A stretch of 64,000 nucleotides of DNA from Cryobacterium sp. PH31-AA6. GTDB taxonomy: Bacteria; Actinomycetota; Actinomycetes; Actinomycetales; Microbacteriaceae. Under the pieces are notes generated by a model, which saw nothing but the letters and a program-made list of their open reading frames with translations, did no database searches and was not told the DNA's origin. The stretch spans positions 62,001 through 126,000 of the forward strand of contig NZ_JASISS010000006.1 of NCBI RefSeq assembly GCF_030063195.1, read 5' to 3'. Every line of letters begins with the position of its first letter. Position 1 is the stretch's first letter. Positions 1 to 8,428 of the stretch are shown in pieces. A program made the position numbers and the translations under genes.

Positions 1-996
1 CGCGGGGTCTTCGAACCGGTGATGATCGTGATCGTGGCGGTGCTGGCGATCAGCTTCGTGTCCTACTCGCGCGACCTGTGGTGGCAGAACCCGCAGGCTG
101 CGCTGGGGCTGCCGGTCTGGCTGTCCACGACGCTCGCGGTCGGCTGGAGCATCGGGGTCACGATCGGGATCATCTGGCTCGTCGTGTTCCTGGTGCGGCG
201 CACCTCGGCCCCACCCGGCACTTACCAGCGGCACGGCGCCGTCGACTATCCGGCCGGCTTCGCAGACGAGGGGGCGAATGCCCGGCGCGGCGCGGCAGCC
301 GGCCAGGCGGGGCGAGGGACCTGGCGGGACCGACGTCAAGGAGCCGGCTTCTCAGCGATCGTGCTCGGGCTCGCGCTGACCGGGGGTGCCGTCACGGCGG
401 GGCTGTGGTCGGCCGGAACCTGGTCGACGGCTGCCTTGATCGTCGGCCTGGCCGTCACGGTCGGCGTTCTCGCCCTCGGTGTCATCATCTCCGGGATCCG
501 CGGCCGCGAGGGCGGCGCCATGGGCGGCCTGGCCTTCCTCGCCGCCGCCGCGCTCGTGCTGCTCGGCGTCTTCCCTGGCGGAACAGCGTTCTTCCCCGTC
601 GGCGCTCCGGTCTGGACGGTCAGTCCGGTCGCGGCGGGTGCACCTCCCGGTTACGTCGTGCTGGCCGGAAAGTCCACCATCGACCTGTCGCGCTTGGACG
701 AGCCGGGCGGCTCGGACGAACGCACCATCGACATCTGGATGGGCATGGGCGTCACGGAGCTGATCCTGCCGACGGACCGGGCGGTGCAGGTCGAGGCCGG
801 CGCTTTCATCGGCGGCATCAACTACTCCGCAGACCCGTCGAGCCAGGGTCTGGGCGGCCTCTTCTTCCACGACCAGCGTGCCTTCAATGACGACGGCACC
901 CGGGCCATGCCCCGGATCCGCGTCTGGACCTTCCTCGGCCAGGTCACCATCGCCAATGACAACGGCAGCCCCTCGACCAGCCAGGAGAACCGATGA
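1..996 (+). CDS. PspC/LiaF-like membrane protein, 5' end outside window
   Basis: The frame is open from base 1 (RGVFEPV precedes the first Met), so the N-terminus lies left of the window. The visible part has about five hydrophobic segments: two near its start, then three in the middle (roughly residues 115-200 of the visible Met-initiated part). A soluble C-terminal domain follows, containing TIDIWMGMGVTEL and RIRVWTFLGQVTI. Strand-rich C-terminal halves of this kind are known from LiaF/DUF1707-type and PspC-containing envelope-stress proteins, where a PspC domain normally lies N-terminal. The function, sensing or relaying cell-envelope stress, is inferred. Its stop overlaps the start of the next gene by 4 bases (ATGA), suggesting co-transcription. 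Confidence 0.65.
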   Translation, partial: RGVFEPVMIVIVAVLAISFVSYSRDLWWQNPQAALGLPVWLSTTLAVGWSIGVTIGIIWLVVFLVRRTSAPPGTYQRHGAVDYPAGFADEGANARRGAAAGQAGRGTWRDRRQGAGFSAIVLGLALTGGAVTAGLWSAGTWSTAALIVGLAVTVGVLALGVIISGIRGREGGAMGGLAFLAAAALVLLGVFPGGTAFFPVGAPVWTVSPVAAGAPPGYVVLAGKSTIDLSRLDEPGGSDERTIDIWMGMGVTELILPTDRAVQVEAGAFIGGINYSADPSSQGLGGLFFHDQRAFNDDGTRAMPRIRVWTFLGQVTIANDNGSPSTSQENR

Positions 997-1553
997 CCGA
1001 GAAGGATGCGGCAACCACCACCGCCGCCACCGAAGCACCGGGGCCCGTCGGCCCCTCGTATTCGAACTCGGCCGGCTCCCTCCCCGCGGAGGACGCAGAC
1101 CTGGCCGCCGTGCGGGCTCCCGCGCGCCCTCCCGGGCCGCAGGAATCCCAGGAATCACCGGAAGCACCGGAAGCACCGGAAGCACCGGAAGCGCGACCTG
1201 CCACCGCCGTGCCGGTCGAACCAACGGCCGTCACGCGGGTGCCCGCCGTACCGGTGCCCATCGAACCGGTGCCCGTCGCATCCGCCAACGTCGCGCCTGA
1301 TCCGCTCCCGACGGCGACACCGCAGGCCGCCTCTCCCCCGCACCTTGCCGCCCCGGCCGGCCGACCCCGCCGGCCATTGTTCGGCACGATCCTCTGGGGC
1401 GTCATCCTGCTCACGTTCGCGGCCTACATGCTCTTATCGACCCTGTTGCCCCGCCCGGTCGAACCTACCCTGTGGCTACTCGGCGGGGTCATCGCCGTCG
1501 GCGTCCTGCTCGTCGTCGCCGGAATCGCGGCCTCACTGCGTCGGGCCGGCTAG
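993..1553 (+). CDS. hypothetical membrane protein with Pro/Ala/Glu-rich N-terminus
   Basis: This 186-residue protein starts in an ATGA overlap with the preceding gene. Residues 1-125 are low complexity, rich in Pro, Ala, Val and Glu, and include a short tandem run of the unit PEA (about residues 51-66). Residues about 130-182 form two transmembrane helices separated by a short loop (LLPRPVEPT), ending in a basic tail. No known domain is recognised in the N-terminal part. The tight coupling to the PspC/LiaF-like gene suggests a shared envelope role, but that is inference. The C-terminal two-helix layout is common in small actinobacterial membrane proteins. Confidence 0.6.
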   Translation: MTEKDAATTTAATEAPGPVGPSYSNSAGSLPAEDADLAAVRAPARPPGPQESQESPEAPEAPEAPEARPATAVPVEPTAVTRVPAVPVPIEPVPVASANVAPDPLPTATPQAASPPHLAAPAGRPRRPLFGTILWGVILLTFAAYMLLSTLLPRPVEPTLWLLGGVIAVGVLLVVAGIAASLRRAG

Positions 1554-1696
1554 CGCTCCCCAGCGAGCCGGCGTGCACGAGCCCGACCGGCGGCGCTCGC
1601 GGCACGTGTCCCGGAACCCGGCGTGTGGAGCAACGTGCGCCGAGTTCCATTGGACGGGCCGCGAGCGACAATGCGCCCGGGACGGCCCGGGAGGGG

Positions 1697-1716
1697 CCGC
1701 GCCCTGCCGGGCGCGG
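1697..1716 (-). terminator. hairpin at the end of murB
   Basis: There is a perfect 8-bp inverted repeat, CCGCGCCC / GGGCGCGG, with a TGCC loop, immediately downstream of the murB stop codon and between convergent genes. There is no U-tract, so it is a terminator-like or mRNA 3'-end hairpin rather than a canonical intrinsic terminator. Confidence 0.5.
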
Positions 1717-2895
1717 CTAGAGGGTCACGCCGACGAGCAGGGGCTCCGGTTGCAGGATCACGCCGAACTCCGATTGCACCCGGCCCTGCACGAAGCGGGC
1801 GAGTTGGCCGATCTCGTCGGCGGTCGCCCCGCCGACGTTGGTCAACGCGAGGCTGTGCTTGCTCGAGATCGCCGCGCGCGACCCGGGCAACCTGAAGCCA
1901 CGCGATATCCCGGAATTCTCGATCAGCCAGGCGGCGCTGAGCTTCACGAGCGGCACCGGTGTCGCGTCTTCGACCGGGCCGACCCCGTAGTACTCCTCGA
2001 TCGGGATGACCCGGTCGGGCGGGTCGGGGTCGGTCAGCGGCCAGCGCGGCGCCGACGCCGGCATTGTGCGGGAGAAGGCCAGCGACACGATCGGGTTGGT
2101 GAAGAACGAGCCGGCACTGTTCGTGTCGGGGTCGCCGGCATCGAGAACCATCCCCTTGGCGCCGCGCAGGGCGAGCACGGATGCCCGCAATGCGCCGAGC
2201 GGAACCCGGTCGCCGACCTGCACCCCGAGCGCCCCGGCCAGCTGCGGGTAGGCGACCGGCGTGCTGAGTGCGCTGCCGAGCACGGATGCCTCGGCCCGGG
2301 TGTCGTGCAGTTCCAGTTCGACCGCGAGCACGAGGCCTCGGAGCCCCTGCTTGAGCGCCGAGGTGCGGTAGCCGAGCTGGAGTTCGGCCGCGTCGATCCG
2401 GCGGAGCACGCCGGTCTCGTAGTCGAGGAAGTCGATCGCGACCAGGCTGTCCGAGAGCTCCTGGCCGTAGGCGCCGATGTTCTGCACCGGGGCGGCCCCG
2501 GTCGAACCGGGGATGCCGGAGAGCGCTTCGAGGCCGGACCAGCCCTCTGCGACCGTGCGGGCGACGAGCTCGTCCCACGGTTCGCCGGCCTGCACGCGCA
2601 GTCGCACCCGGTCCGATGCGCTCGCCTCGGCGTCGGCGGCGGCACCGGTCGCCAACACCGCCACGCCACGGGTGAGCACTCGAATCACGGTGCCGTCGAA
2701 ACCCTCGTCGGAGACGACCATGTTGGAGCCGCCGCCGAGCAGCATCCACTCCTCACCTGATCCCCACACCGTGCGGGCGGCGTCGACGAGCTCCAGCTCG
2801 GTCGCCGGAGAGAGCAGCCGCGCCGGTTGGCCACCGACACGCATGGTGGTCAGGTCGGCGAACCTCGGGAGCGGCCCGGAGCCGGTTCTCGGCAC
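1717..2895 (-). CDS. murB: UDP-N-acetylenolpyruvoylglucosamine reductase
   Basis: MurB reduces UDP-GlcNAc-enolpyruvate to UDP-MurNAc using NADPH and FAD, the second committed step of peptidoglycan precursor synthesis in the cytoplasm. The N-terminal FAD-binding half carries the GGGSN motif (residues about 53-57). The middle has STGAAPVQNIGAYGQE, which contacts FAD. NSAGSFFTNP supplies the catalytic serine and a C-terminal LQPEP supplies the conserved glutamate. At 392 residues it is in the range for actinobacterial MurB. It begins 4 bases after the hadB stop, so it is probably the last gene of a hadA-hadB-murB unit. Confidence 0.95.
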   Translation of the reverse strand: MPRTGSGPLPRFADLTTMRVGGQPARLLSPATELELVDAARTVWGSGEEWMLLGGGSNMVVSDEGFDGTVIRVLTRGVAVLATGAAADAEASASDRVRLRVQAGEPWDELVARTVAEGWSGLEALSGIPGSTGAAPVQNIGAYGQELSDSLVAIDFLDYETGVLRRIDAAELQLGYRTSALKQGLRGLVLAVELELHDTRAEASVLGSALSTPVAYPQLAGALGVQVGDRVPLGALRASVLALRGAKGMVLDAGDPDTNSAGSFFTNPIVSLAFSRTMPASAPRWPLTDPDPPDRVIPIEEYYGVGPVEDATPVPLVKLSAAWLIENSGISRGFRLPGSRAAISSKHSLALTNVGGATADEIGQLARFVQGRVQSEFGVILQPEPLLVGVTL

Positions 2896-2899
2896 GGCC

Positions 2900-3358
2900 T
2901 CAGGCCCCGGTGCGTGGGCGGTCGGCCAGGCTGACGCGTGCCTGCGCCTTGCCGAGCACGGTCACCTCGTTGAACGACACGGTGAGGTCGATGCGCACGA
3001 TGCCGGCATCCGCGTCGATCGAGCCGACCTTGGCGACGACCGTGACGACGGCGCCGGCGGCCGGGTCGACGAGCACGGGGCGGGTGAAGCGCACCTGGTA
3101 GTCGAGGATGCGGCCCGGGTCACCCGCCCAGTCGATGACGGGCTGCACCGCCAGGCCCATGGTCAGCATGCCGTGCGCGAGCACGCCGGGCAGCCCCACG
3201 GACACGGCCACGTCGTCGCGGTAATGAATGGGGTTGAAGTCTCCGGAGGCCCCGGCATACCGCACGAGGGAACCCCGGGTCAGCGGGAAGGTCGCTTCGG
3301 CGACGACGGCGCCGACGACCAGGTCGCCCAGTCGTGGGGTGGTGCTGATGATGCTCAT
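2900..3358 (-). CDS. MaoC-like dehydratase, HadB type
   Basis: A 152-residue single hot-dog protein of the MaoC dehydratase family, with the typical block SGDFNPIHYRDDVA (D and H of the hydratase active site) at about residues 35-48. With the upstream partner it should form a heterodimeric (3R)-hydroxyacyl-ACP/CoA dehydratase. In mycobacteria HadAB acts in FAS-II; in Microbacteriaceae the substrate is not established, so the acyl substrate is left open. Its ATG overlaps the stop of the upstream gene (ATGA). The adjacent murB is a frequent actinobacterial neighbour. Confidence 0.8.
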   Translation of the reverse strand: MSIISTTPRLGDLVVGAVVAEATFPLTRGSLVRYAGASGDFNPIHYRDDVAVSVGLPGVLAHGMLTMGLAVQPVIDWAGDPGRILDYQVRFTRPVLVDPAAGAVVTVVAKVGSIDADAGIVRIDLTVSFNEVTVLGKAQARVSLADRPRTGA

Positions 3359-3801
3359 TCGTCTCCCCTGACGACAAGGGTGGAGGTCGCGGTCACGACG
3401 TGGGCGCCGGATGCGTCGACGACTCGGGACTCGGCCGTCACCATGGAGTGTCCGCCCAGGCTCTTCACGCTCGCCACGGTCAGCGTCGCCGTGAGCTCGT
3501 CACCGGCGACGATGGGGCGGCTGAAGCTGAACCGTTGGTCGCCGTGCACGACCCGGCTGAAGTCGATGCCGGCGTCCGGCTCGGCCAGCAGCTGGGCCAG
3601 GGTGGCTTCCTGCACGACCACCGCGAAGGTGGGCGGGGCGACGACGTCGGCGTAGCCCGCTGCGCGCGCGGCATCCGGGTCGTGGTTGATCGGGTTGGTC
3701 GCGAAGACGGCGCGCGCAAATTCACGCACCTTCTCCCGGCCGACGAGATAGGGGGCGACCGGCGGGAAGACCCGGCCCTGCAGTTCGGGGTTGACAGACA
3801 C
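3355..3801 (-). CDS. MaoC N-terminal-type dehydratase subunit, HadA type
   Basis: A 148-residue FAS1-like hot-dog domain (LVGREKVREFARAV, NPINHD, VVAPPTFAVV) characteristic of the HadA partner of HadB. HadA subunits lack the catalytic pair and shape the acyl tunnel; this is family knowledge. The GTG start has no obvious Shine-Dalgarno sequence on its own strand. It is the first gene of hadA-hadB-murB and is divergent from the GNAT gene, with about 55 bases between them holding both promoters. Confidence 0.78.
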   Translation of the reverse strand: MSVNPELQGRVFPPVAPYLVGREKVREFARAVFATNPINHDPDAARAAGYADVVAPPTFAVVVQEATLAQLLAEPDAGIDFSRVVHGDQRFSFSRPIVAGDELTATLTVASVKSLGGHSMVTAESRVVDASGAHVVTATSTLVVRGDE

Positions 3802-3856
3802 AGGAGGAGTTTACCGGTCGCGATCGAACGCGCGCCGATCAGGCAGACTAGGGGAT

Positions 3857-4327
3857 GTGAAAATCGCCCGCGTACGCCTGACCGACCCCGAAGTGGCCCC
3901 ACTTCTCACCGATCTCGGTCGCGAGTACGAGGAACGCTACGGCGGAGGCGGGGCCGACACGGTGCACGACGTCGAAGCGGGCGCCTTCGACCCGCCTACC
4001 GGTGGTTTCATCGTGCTGCTCGACGGCGCGAACACAGTCGCCGGCGGCGGCATCCGCCAGCTGGACGAGCGCACTTGCGAGGTCAAGCGGATGTGGACCA
4101 ACCCGGCCTACCGTCGGGCCGGCCACGCGTCCACCGTGCTCACCGCCCTCGAGGAGCTCGCCCGCGAACTCGGCTACCGGATGGTGCGCCTGGAGACCGG
4201 CTACGCCCAGCCGGAGGCGCTCGCCATGTACCGCCGCCTCGGCTATCGGGAGATCGGCAACTACGGTATCTACGACCGGGCGACCGGGTTCGAGCGCACG
4301 ATTCCGGTCGACGATGACGCCAGCTGA
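3857..4327 (+). CDS. GNAT-family N-acetyltransferase
   Basis: A 156-residue single GNAT domain. The acetyl-CoA pyrophosphate loop region reads NPAYRRAGHASTVL, followed by ARELGYRMVRLETG and the motif B segment EALAMYRRLGYREI. GNAT proteins transfer acetyl groups to amines; nothing here fixes the substrate. The GTG start at 3857 (VKIARVRL) is preferred because upstream residues in the same frame (RSRSNARRSG) look like non-coding extension and overlap the divergent hadA start. Confidence 0.8.
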   Translation: MKIARVRLTDPEVAPLLTDLGREYEERYGGGGADTVHDVEAGAFDPPTGGFIVLLDGANTVAGGGIRQLDERTCEVKRMWTNPAYRRAGHASTVLTALEELARELGYRMVRLETGYAQPEALAMYRRLGYREIGNYGIYDRATGFERTIPVDDDAS

Positions 4328-4398
4328 ACCACGATCGGCCCCTGGGGGAAACCCGGCATTGGCCTGCACCCCGCGCGCTTGCTAGTTTTGGCAGTGCC

Positions 4399-5010
4399 AT
4401 GCCTAACAAATTAGATCTACACCCCGACCTTCCCATCGACCTGCCCACGGCGGAGCGCATCCACGCCGCCGTCCTGCACTATGGCGAACAAACGGTGATC
4501 GACAACTCCATCGCCCTCCTCCGTGCCAAGAACGCCGGCAAGGACTTCCTGCTCTACGCCGGCGGACGCCACGCCCTGGGCATCCTCGAAGGCGCTCCCG
4601 CCCTCTACTGGCCCGAGCTGTGGGGTGCCCGCGCCCTGCTCTACGTCTGGAGCGAGGCAGCCGCGCCGTACGTCGTGGTCGGACTGAACAACCAGGCCTG
4701 GCGGGTGCGCGAAATGTGCGCGCGGGTCATCCTGCTCCGCGACCTCCAGGTTGCCCCGAAGCTCGTGCGCCTGACCACCGACGAGGTGCCGCGGGTGCGC
4801 GCCGCCGCCCTGCACGCGCTCGCCGCCCAGGGCACCGCCGACCACCTCGCCACGATCGTGCAGCGCCTGCGCGACCCCGACAAAGAGGTTCGCCGCGCGG
4901 CCCAGCAGGCCAGGGACGTGCTCTCCGGCCGCTGGAACCTCCCGAAGGACCCGAGCCAGGGCGTCGAACAGACCCACGGCACACGGCACACCCACGACGA
5001 GAGCGAGTAG
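4399..5010 (+). CDS. HEAT-repeat protein
   Basis: A 203-residue soluble protein made of helical pairs. After an N-terminal segment (ERIHAAVLHYGEQTVI), the part from about residue 90 shows two to three HEAT-like units: AWRVREMCARVILLRD, VPRVRAAALHALAAQG and DKEVRRAAQQARDVLS. These form protein-binding scaffolds; there is no catalytic signature. Similar proteins are widespread in Microbacteriaceae. The gene starts with ATG at 4399 after a short AT-richer stretch that may hold its promoter. The function is unknown. Confidence 0.75.
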   Translation: MPNKLDLHPDLPIDLPTAERIHAAVLHYGEQTVIDNSIALLRAKNAGKDFLLYAGGRHALGILEGAPALYWPELWGARALLYVWSEAAAPYVVVGLNNQAWRVREMCARVILLRDLQVAPKLVRLTTDEVPRVRAAALHALAAQGTADHLATIVQRLRDPDKEVRRAAQQARDVLSGRWNLPKDPSQGVEQTHGTRHTHDESE

Positions 5011-5063
5011 CATCGCCCCTGCCCGGATGCCTGTTCGGGCACTCGCAGGGTGAGGGGATCCTG

Positions 5064-5813
5064 ATGTTCCAGCGCTACGTCGCCATTGGTGACAGTTTCA
5101 CCGAGGGTGTCGGCGACGACCTGCCGGACGGACGGCTTCGCGGCTGGGCGGACCTGGTCGCGCTCGGCATCGCCGAGGCATCCGCCACCCGGGTCTCGTA
5201 CGCGAACCTCGCCGTGCGCGGGCGCCTGCTCGGTCCGATCGTCGCCGAGCAACTGGAACCGGCCCTCGCCCAGGCCCCCGATCTTTTGTCACTCTGCGGC
5301 GGCGGCAACGACCTCATGCGGCCGCGGGTCGAGATCTCCTATGTCATCGATCTGATGGGCAAGGTCGTCGATCGCGCGCTCGAGCGCGGCACGCACATGC
5401 TGGTGCTCAGCGGCGGGAACCCGTCGCGGCACCTACCGATGGGTGCGGTCATGCAACGGCGCGGCGACCGGCTGGCCGAGGCCGCCCGCGATGCGTTCGT
5501 GCGGCCGGGTGTCACCCTGGTCGACAACTGGGGCGACCCTCTGCTCGCCGAGGGACAGTTCTGGTCGGTCGACAAATTGCACCTCAACGCCCTCGGGCAC
5601 ACGCGGGTCGCGTCCAACGTGCTCGAGGCGCTCGGCGTGCCGGTGCCCGCCGAATGGGCCGGCCTCGAGGCCGCCGCCGCTGGTCGGGTCCCCGGTACCG
5701 CGGCCTACTACCGCGAATACGTGCTGCCATGGATCGGGCGCCGGCTCACCGGACGCTCGTCCGGCGATGGACGACCGCCCAAACGTCCCCTCCTCGAGCC
5801 CGTCGACGCCTGA
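5064..5813 (+). CDS. SGNH/GDSL-family hydrolase
   Basis: A 249-residue SGNH hydrolase. Block I is AIGDSFTEG (nucleophile Ser, residues about 7-15), the block III-like GGGNDLMRP gives the oxyanion Gly/Asn, and block V DKLHLNALGH gives the Asp-His pair. Members are esterases or acylhydrolases acting on lipids, peptidoglycan or carbohydrate esters. There is no signal peptide, so a cytoplasmic location is likely. The ATG at 5064 is chosen because MFQRYVAIGDSF is the usual family beginning; the frame is open far upstream but that part overlaps the HEAT gene. Confidence 0.88.
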   Translation: MFQRYVAIGDSFTEGVGDDLPDGRLRGWADLVALGIAEASATRVSYANLAVRGRLLGPIVAEQLEPALAQAPDLLSLCGGGNDLMRPRVEISYVIDLMGKVVDRALERGTHMLVLSGGNPSRHLPMGAVMQRRGDRLAEAARDAFVRPGVTLVDNWGDPLLAEGQFWSVDKLHLNALGHTRVASNVLEALGVPVPAEWAGLEAAAAGRVPGTAAYYREYVLPWIGRRLTGRSSGDGRPPKRPLLEPVDA

Positions 5814-5845
5814 GTCGACTGAGCTGCCGACGAGATCGACGCCGG

Positions 5846-5933
5846 GTCTGACGCCGGGTCTGCACCTGGGCCGCCGTCTCACGCCACAGGCTCCGATGAT
5901 CCGGTTTCTCCCGGGTGGCGCCCGGCGTCAGAC
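5846..5933. repeat. long inverted repeat between convergent genes
   Basis: A perfect 13-bp inverted repeat (GTCTGACGCCGGG at 5846-5858, its reverse complement at 5921-5933) brackets 62 bases between the SGNH hydrolase and the pfkB-type kinase, and overlaps the end of the kinase gene. It could act as a bidirectional 3'-end structure. Confidence 0.5.
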
Positions 5934-6824
5934 GACGGGCGGCACCCGGAGCAGGGCACCCTCTTCGCGGCAGGTGGCGGCCGCGATGCGCATGGCGGCG
6001 GCCAGGAGACGCTGCCAGCCCGGGGCATCCGTCGGAACGCCCGTGGCCAGGATGGTCTGCACACTGGAGGCCAGGGTCGCGTCGCCGGCGCCCATCGTGT
6101 CGACCACGGCGCCGGGCAACGCACTGATCGGCTCGCTCACGAGCAGCCCGTCGTCGGTCTCGATCGTCGCCCCGTCGCGCCCGGCGGTCGCCAGCACGTG
6201 GTGTGCTCCGGCGGAAAGGAGCCGGGCGCGCAGCTCAGGCAGGGTGCTGCCGTAGAGCAGCTCCGCGTCTTCGTCTCCGACCTTGGTCAGCAGGCTGCGG
6301 GCCGCGACACGTTCGAAGTTGCGCACGAAGGCCTCACGGTCGGCGAGCATGCCGGCGCGCGGGTTGGGGTCGATCACCAGGCGCTGTTGCGGATCGGTGA
6401 CCGCCGCGAGGAAGGCGTCGGTCTGGGCCCCGTCGTCGAAGGGGAAGCAGCTCACGACGACCAGGCGCGCGGCGTCGAGTGCGGCGCGCTCGGCATCGCC
6501 GAATTCGATCCGGCGCTTCTTCGCGGCCTCGTTGAAGGCATAGCGCGGCTCGCCGTCGGTGCGGTCCGAGGTGGCCCGGGAACTGCCGTGCGGGCCTGGT
6601 GTGGCGATCAGGGCCACGTCGTGCGCGGCGAGGAAGTCCCGCAGCGCCGCGCCATCGGGGTCGTCGCCAACCATGGCGATGAGGGTCGTCGGAACTCCGA
6701 GCACGGCGAGGCCAACGGCCACGTTCAGCGCCGCGCCGCCCGGAAACTCGCGCAGGGACTCCGCGTCACGGAGTTCGTCGATGAGTGCGTCACCGACGAC
6801 GACGACGCGGTTGGTTTCAGTCAT
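5928..6824 (-). CDS. PfkB-family carbohydrate kinase (fructokinase/ribokinase-like)
   Basis: A 298-residue ribokinase-fold enzyme. PfkB signature 1 is seen in GGAALNVAVGLAVLGVP (residues about 30-46). Signature 2, with the catalytic base, is DTMGAGDATLASS (about 248-260). It phosphorylates a sugar or nucleoside with ATP; the sugar cannot be told from sequence, though AALNVA with a short N-terminus suggests a fructokinase-like member. It is monocistronic, convergent with the SGNH gene, and separated from the next minus-strand gene by a strong hairpin. Confidence 0.85.
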   Translation of the reverse strand: MTETNRVVVVGDALIDELRDAESLREFPGGAALNVAVGLAVLGVPTTLIAMVGDDPDGAALRDFLAAHDVALIATPGPHGSSRATSDRTDGEPRYAFNEAAKKRRIEFGDAERAALDAARLVVVSCFPFDDGAQTDAFLAAVTDPQQRLVIDPNPRAGMLADREAFVRNFERVAARSLLTKVGDEDAELLYGSTLPELRARLLSAGAHHVLATAGRDGATIETDDGLLVSEPISALPGAVVDTMGAGDATLASSVQTILATGVPTDAPGWQRLLAAAMRIAAATCREEGALLRVPPVV

Positions 6825-6944
6825 GCGGTCTGTCTCCCCTGCTCGGCGAGCGATCAGCCCGATAGGCCCAGTTTAGGTAGTCCCGATAGCGGTCGCGAGG
6901 AGACCGTGCGAACGCCCGGAGAACGGGACTGCCTACCGCCAACA

Positions 6945-7013
6945 GCACGGACCGCCCGGCAGCCCGGCAGTCGGGCGGGCGGTCGGGCGGTCGGGCGGTC
7001 GGGCGGTCCGTGC
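6945..7013 (-). terminator. perfect hairpin with tandem-repeat loop
   Basis: GCACGGACCGCCCG (6945-6958) is perfectly complementary to 7000-7013. The loop holds an 8-bp tandem repeat, CGGTCGGG, in three exact copies (6980-7003) with degenerate copies on each side. It lies between two minus-strand genes, 26 bases after the stop of the small membrane protein, and is probably its 3' end. No U-tract is present. Confidence 0.6.
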
Positions 7014-7038
7014 GTGCTGCGACCCCCAGTGAGGCCGC

Positions 7039-7200
7039 TTAGGTGCGGCGGCCCGAGATCGATCGGGCCAGGAACATGATCACGGCGATGACGAGGAGAA
7101 CAACCCCGACCCAGAGCAGGAACTGCAGGGACTGCACGAACCCGCCTGTGAGGAGAAGCACGACGGCCACGATTGCGACGATGACCAATAAAAGGTTCAT
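7039..7200 (-). CDS. 53-residue small two-helix membrane protein
   Basis: This short gene translates to MNLLLVIVAIVAVVLLLTGG, then FVQSLQFLLW, then VGVVLLVIAVIMFLARS with a basic tail GRRT. Two hydrophobic helices (about 2-19 and 26-45) are joined by a short turn. GTGAGG lies about 9 bases upstream of the ATG. Small proteins of this shape are common in Microbacteriaceae but have no assigned function. The downstream hairpin at 6945-7013 supports a separate transcript. Confidence 0.75.
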   Translation of the reverse strand: MNLLLVIVAIVAVVLLLTGGFVQSLQFLLWVGVVLLVIAVIMFLARSISGRRT

Positions 7201-7402
7201 GATTGCCGACCTCACTGTGTTCTATTGCCGAGGGAATTCCCCGGCAATCGGCAGCTTATTTCCAACCCGGCGATTCCGGTAGCTTTTTTCCTTTCGGGAA
7301 GTCTCCCGGGGAATCCGTCACCGCTGGGCGACGCGCGCCGGGGTCAGCCGCGACCGTGACGAGTGCGACCGTGGCGACCGGGATTCGAGCTTCCTGACCG
7401 GT

Positions 7403-7418
7403 TAGTATGCTCATCTCA
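7403..7418 (+). promoter_or_regulatory. possible -10 element giving a leaderless transcript
   Basis: TAGTAT at 7403-7408 ends 9 bases before the ATG at 7418, and no Shine-Dalgarno sequence intervenes. In actinobacteria this spacing typically gives a transcript beginning at or next to the start codon. The -35 is weak. Confidence 0.4.
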
Positions 7419-8392
7419 TGGCACGAGATTCCCAGGACCGTCTCGGGCCCGACGGCCGGGGCATGACCGACACCACCGGACCACCCTGGATCTCCGGGGC
7501 GGAGATCTTCCGCCGGGTCGGATTCCGTGCCGCCGCGCGCGCGATCGATGACGCCCTCCGTGGCGGGCTCGACCCGGCGGCGGACTTCGACCGCGGCATC
7601 CTCGAGCTCGAGCGCGGGCAGCTGCTGCTGATGCCCGCCCAGGCCGCGGAGTTCGCCGGCGTCAAGGTTGCCACCGTCGCCCCGGGAAACCCCGCCATCG
7701 GCCGGGAGAGGATCCAGGGCGTCTACCTGCTGCTGGACGCGGTGACACTCGGTCCGGTCGCCCTGCTCGACGGCGCCGCACTCACGACCCTGCGCACCCC
7801 GGCCGTCTCAGCCGCGGCCGCCGACCATCTCGCCCCCGCACGGATCGAGCGGATGGTCGTGTTCGGCTCCGGACCGCAGGCCTGGGGTCACATCGAGGCG
7901 ATGCGCGGTATCCGGGAGATCGGCGAGGTCACCATCGTCGCCAGGCACTCCGGCCGGGCCGCGGACCTGGCTGCTCGAATCCGGCAGTCCGGCCAGGCCG
8001 CGAGCGTCGGGGCCTCCGCCGATGTGCGGAGCGCCCAGCTGATCGTCTGCGCGACGACGGCACGCACCCCGCTCTTCGATGGCAGCCTCGTGCCGGCCGA
8101 CTCCTGCACCGTCGCCGTCGGGTCACACGAACCTGGCGCCCGCGAGCTGCCCTCCACCCTCGTCGGCCGGGCTCAGGTCGTCGTCGAGGACCTGGCCGTG
8201 GCACTGCGCGAGGGCGGAGACGTGCTCATCCCGATCGAGGAGGGCGTCATCGCAGCCGACGCGCTCGTGCCGCTCCGCTCCATCGCGACCGGGGCCACGG
8301 CGGTCGACCTGGATCGGCCGCGCGTGTTCACGAGCTCCGGCATGTCCTGGGAAGACCTGGTCGTGGCCACGGCGGTGCACCGCGCCCGGTGA
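7418..8392 (+). CDS. ornithine cyclodeaminase/mu-crystallin family protein
   Basis: A 324-residue protein with the family's N-terminal substrate domain (GVKVATVAPGNP, QGVYLLLDAVTLGPVALLDG, and LRTPAVSAAAADHL at about 124-137). A Rossmann NAD(P) domain follows, starting with VVFGSGPQAWGHIEAM at about residue 147. Family members are ornithine cyclodeaminases, alanine dehydrogenases or imine reductases; the substrate here is uncertain. The start at 7418 fits a leaderless transcript, but an internal ATG at 7463 (MTDTTGPPW) is an alternative that removes a charged leader not seen in typical members. Confidence 0.82.
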   Translation: MARDSQDRLGPDGRGMTDTTGPPWISGAEIFRRVGFRAAARAIDDALRGGLDPAADFDRGILELERGQLLLMPAQAAEFAGVKVATVAPGNPAIGRERIQGVYLLLDAVTLGPVALLDGAALTTLRTPAVSAAAADHLAPARIERMVVFGSGPQAWGHIEAMRGIREIGEVTIVARHSGRAADLAARIRQSGQAASVGASADVRSAQLIVCATTARTPLFDGSLVPADSCTVAVGSHEPGARELPSTLVGRAQVVVEDLAVALREGGDVLIPIEEGVIAADALVPLRSIATGATAVDLDRPRVFTSSGMSWEDLVVATAVHRAR

Positions 8393-8428
8393 CCCGACCG
8401 CGGATAGTCCGCCCGGCGTCGGACGAGA

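Noticed and set aside
352-1224. Long minus-strand ORF opposite the first two genes
   Set aside because: Arg/Pro-rich shadow of the plus-strand genes, typical of high-GC DNA.
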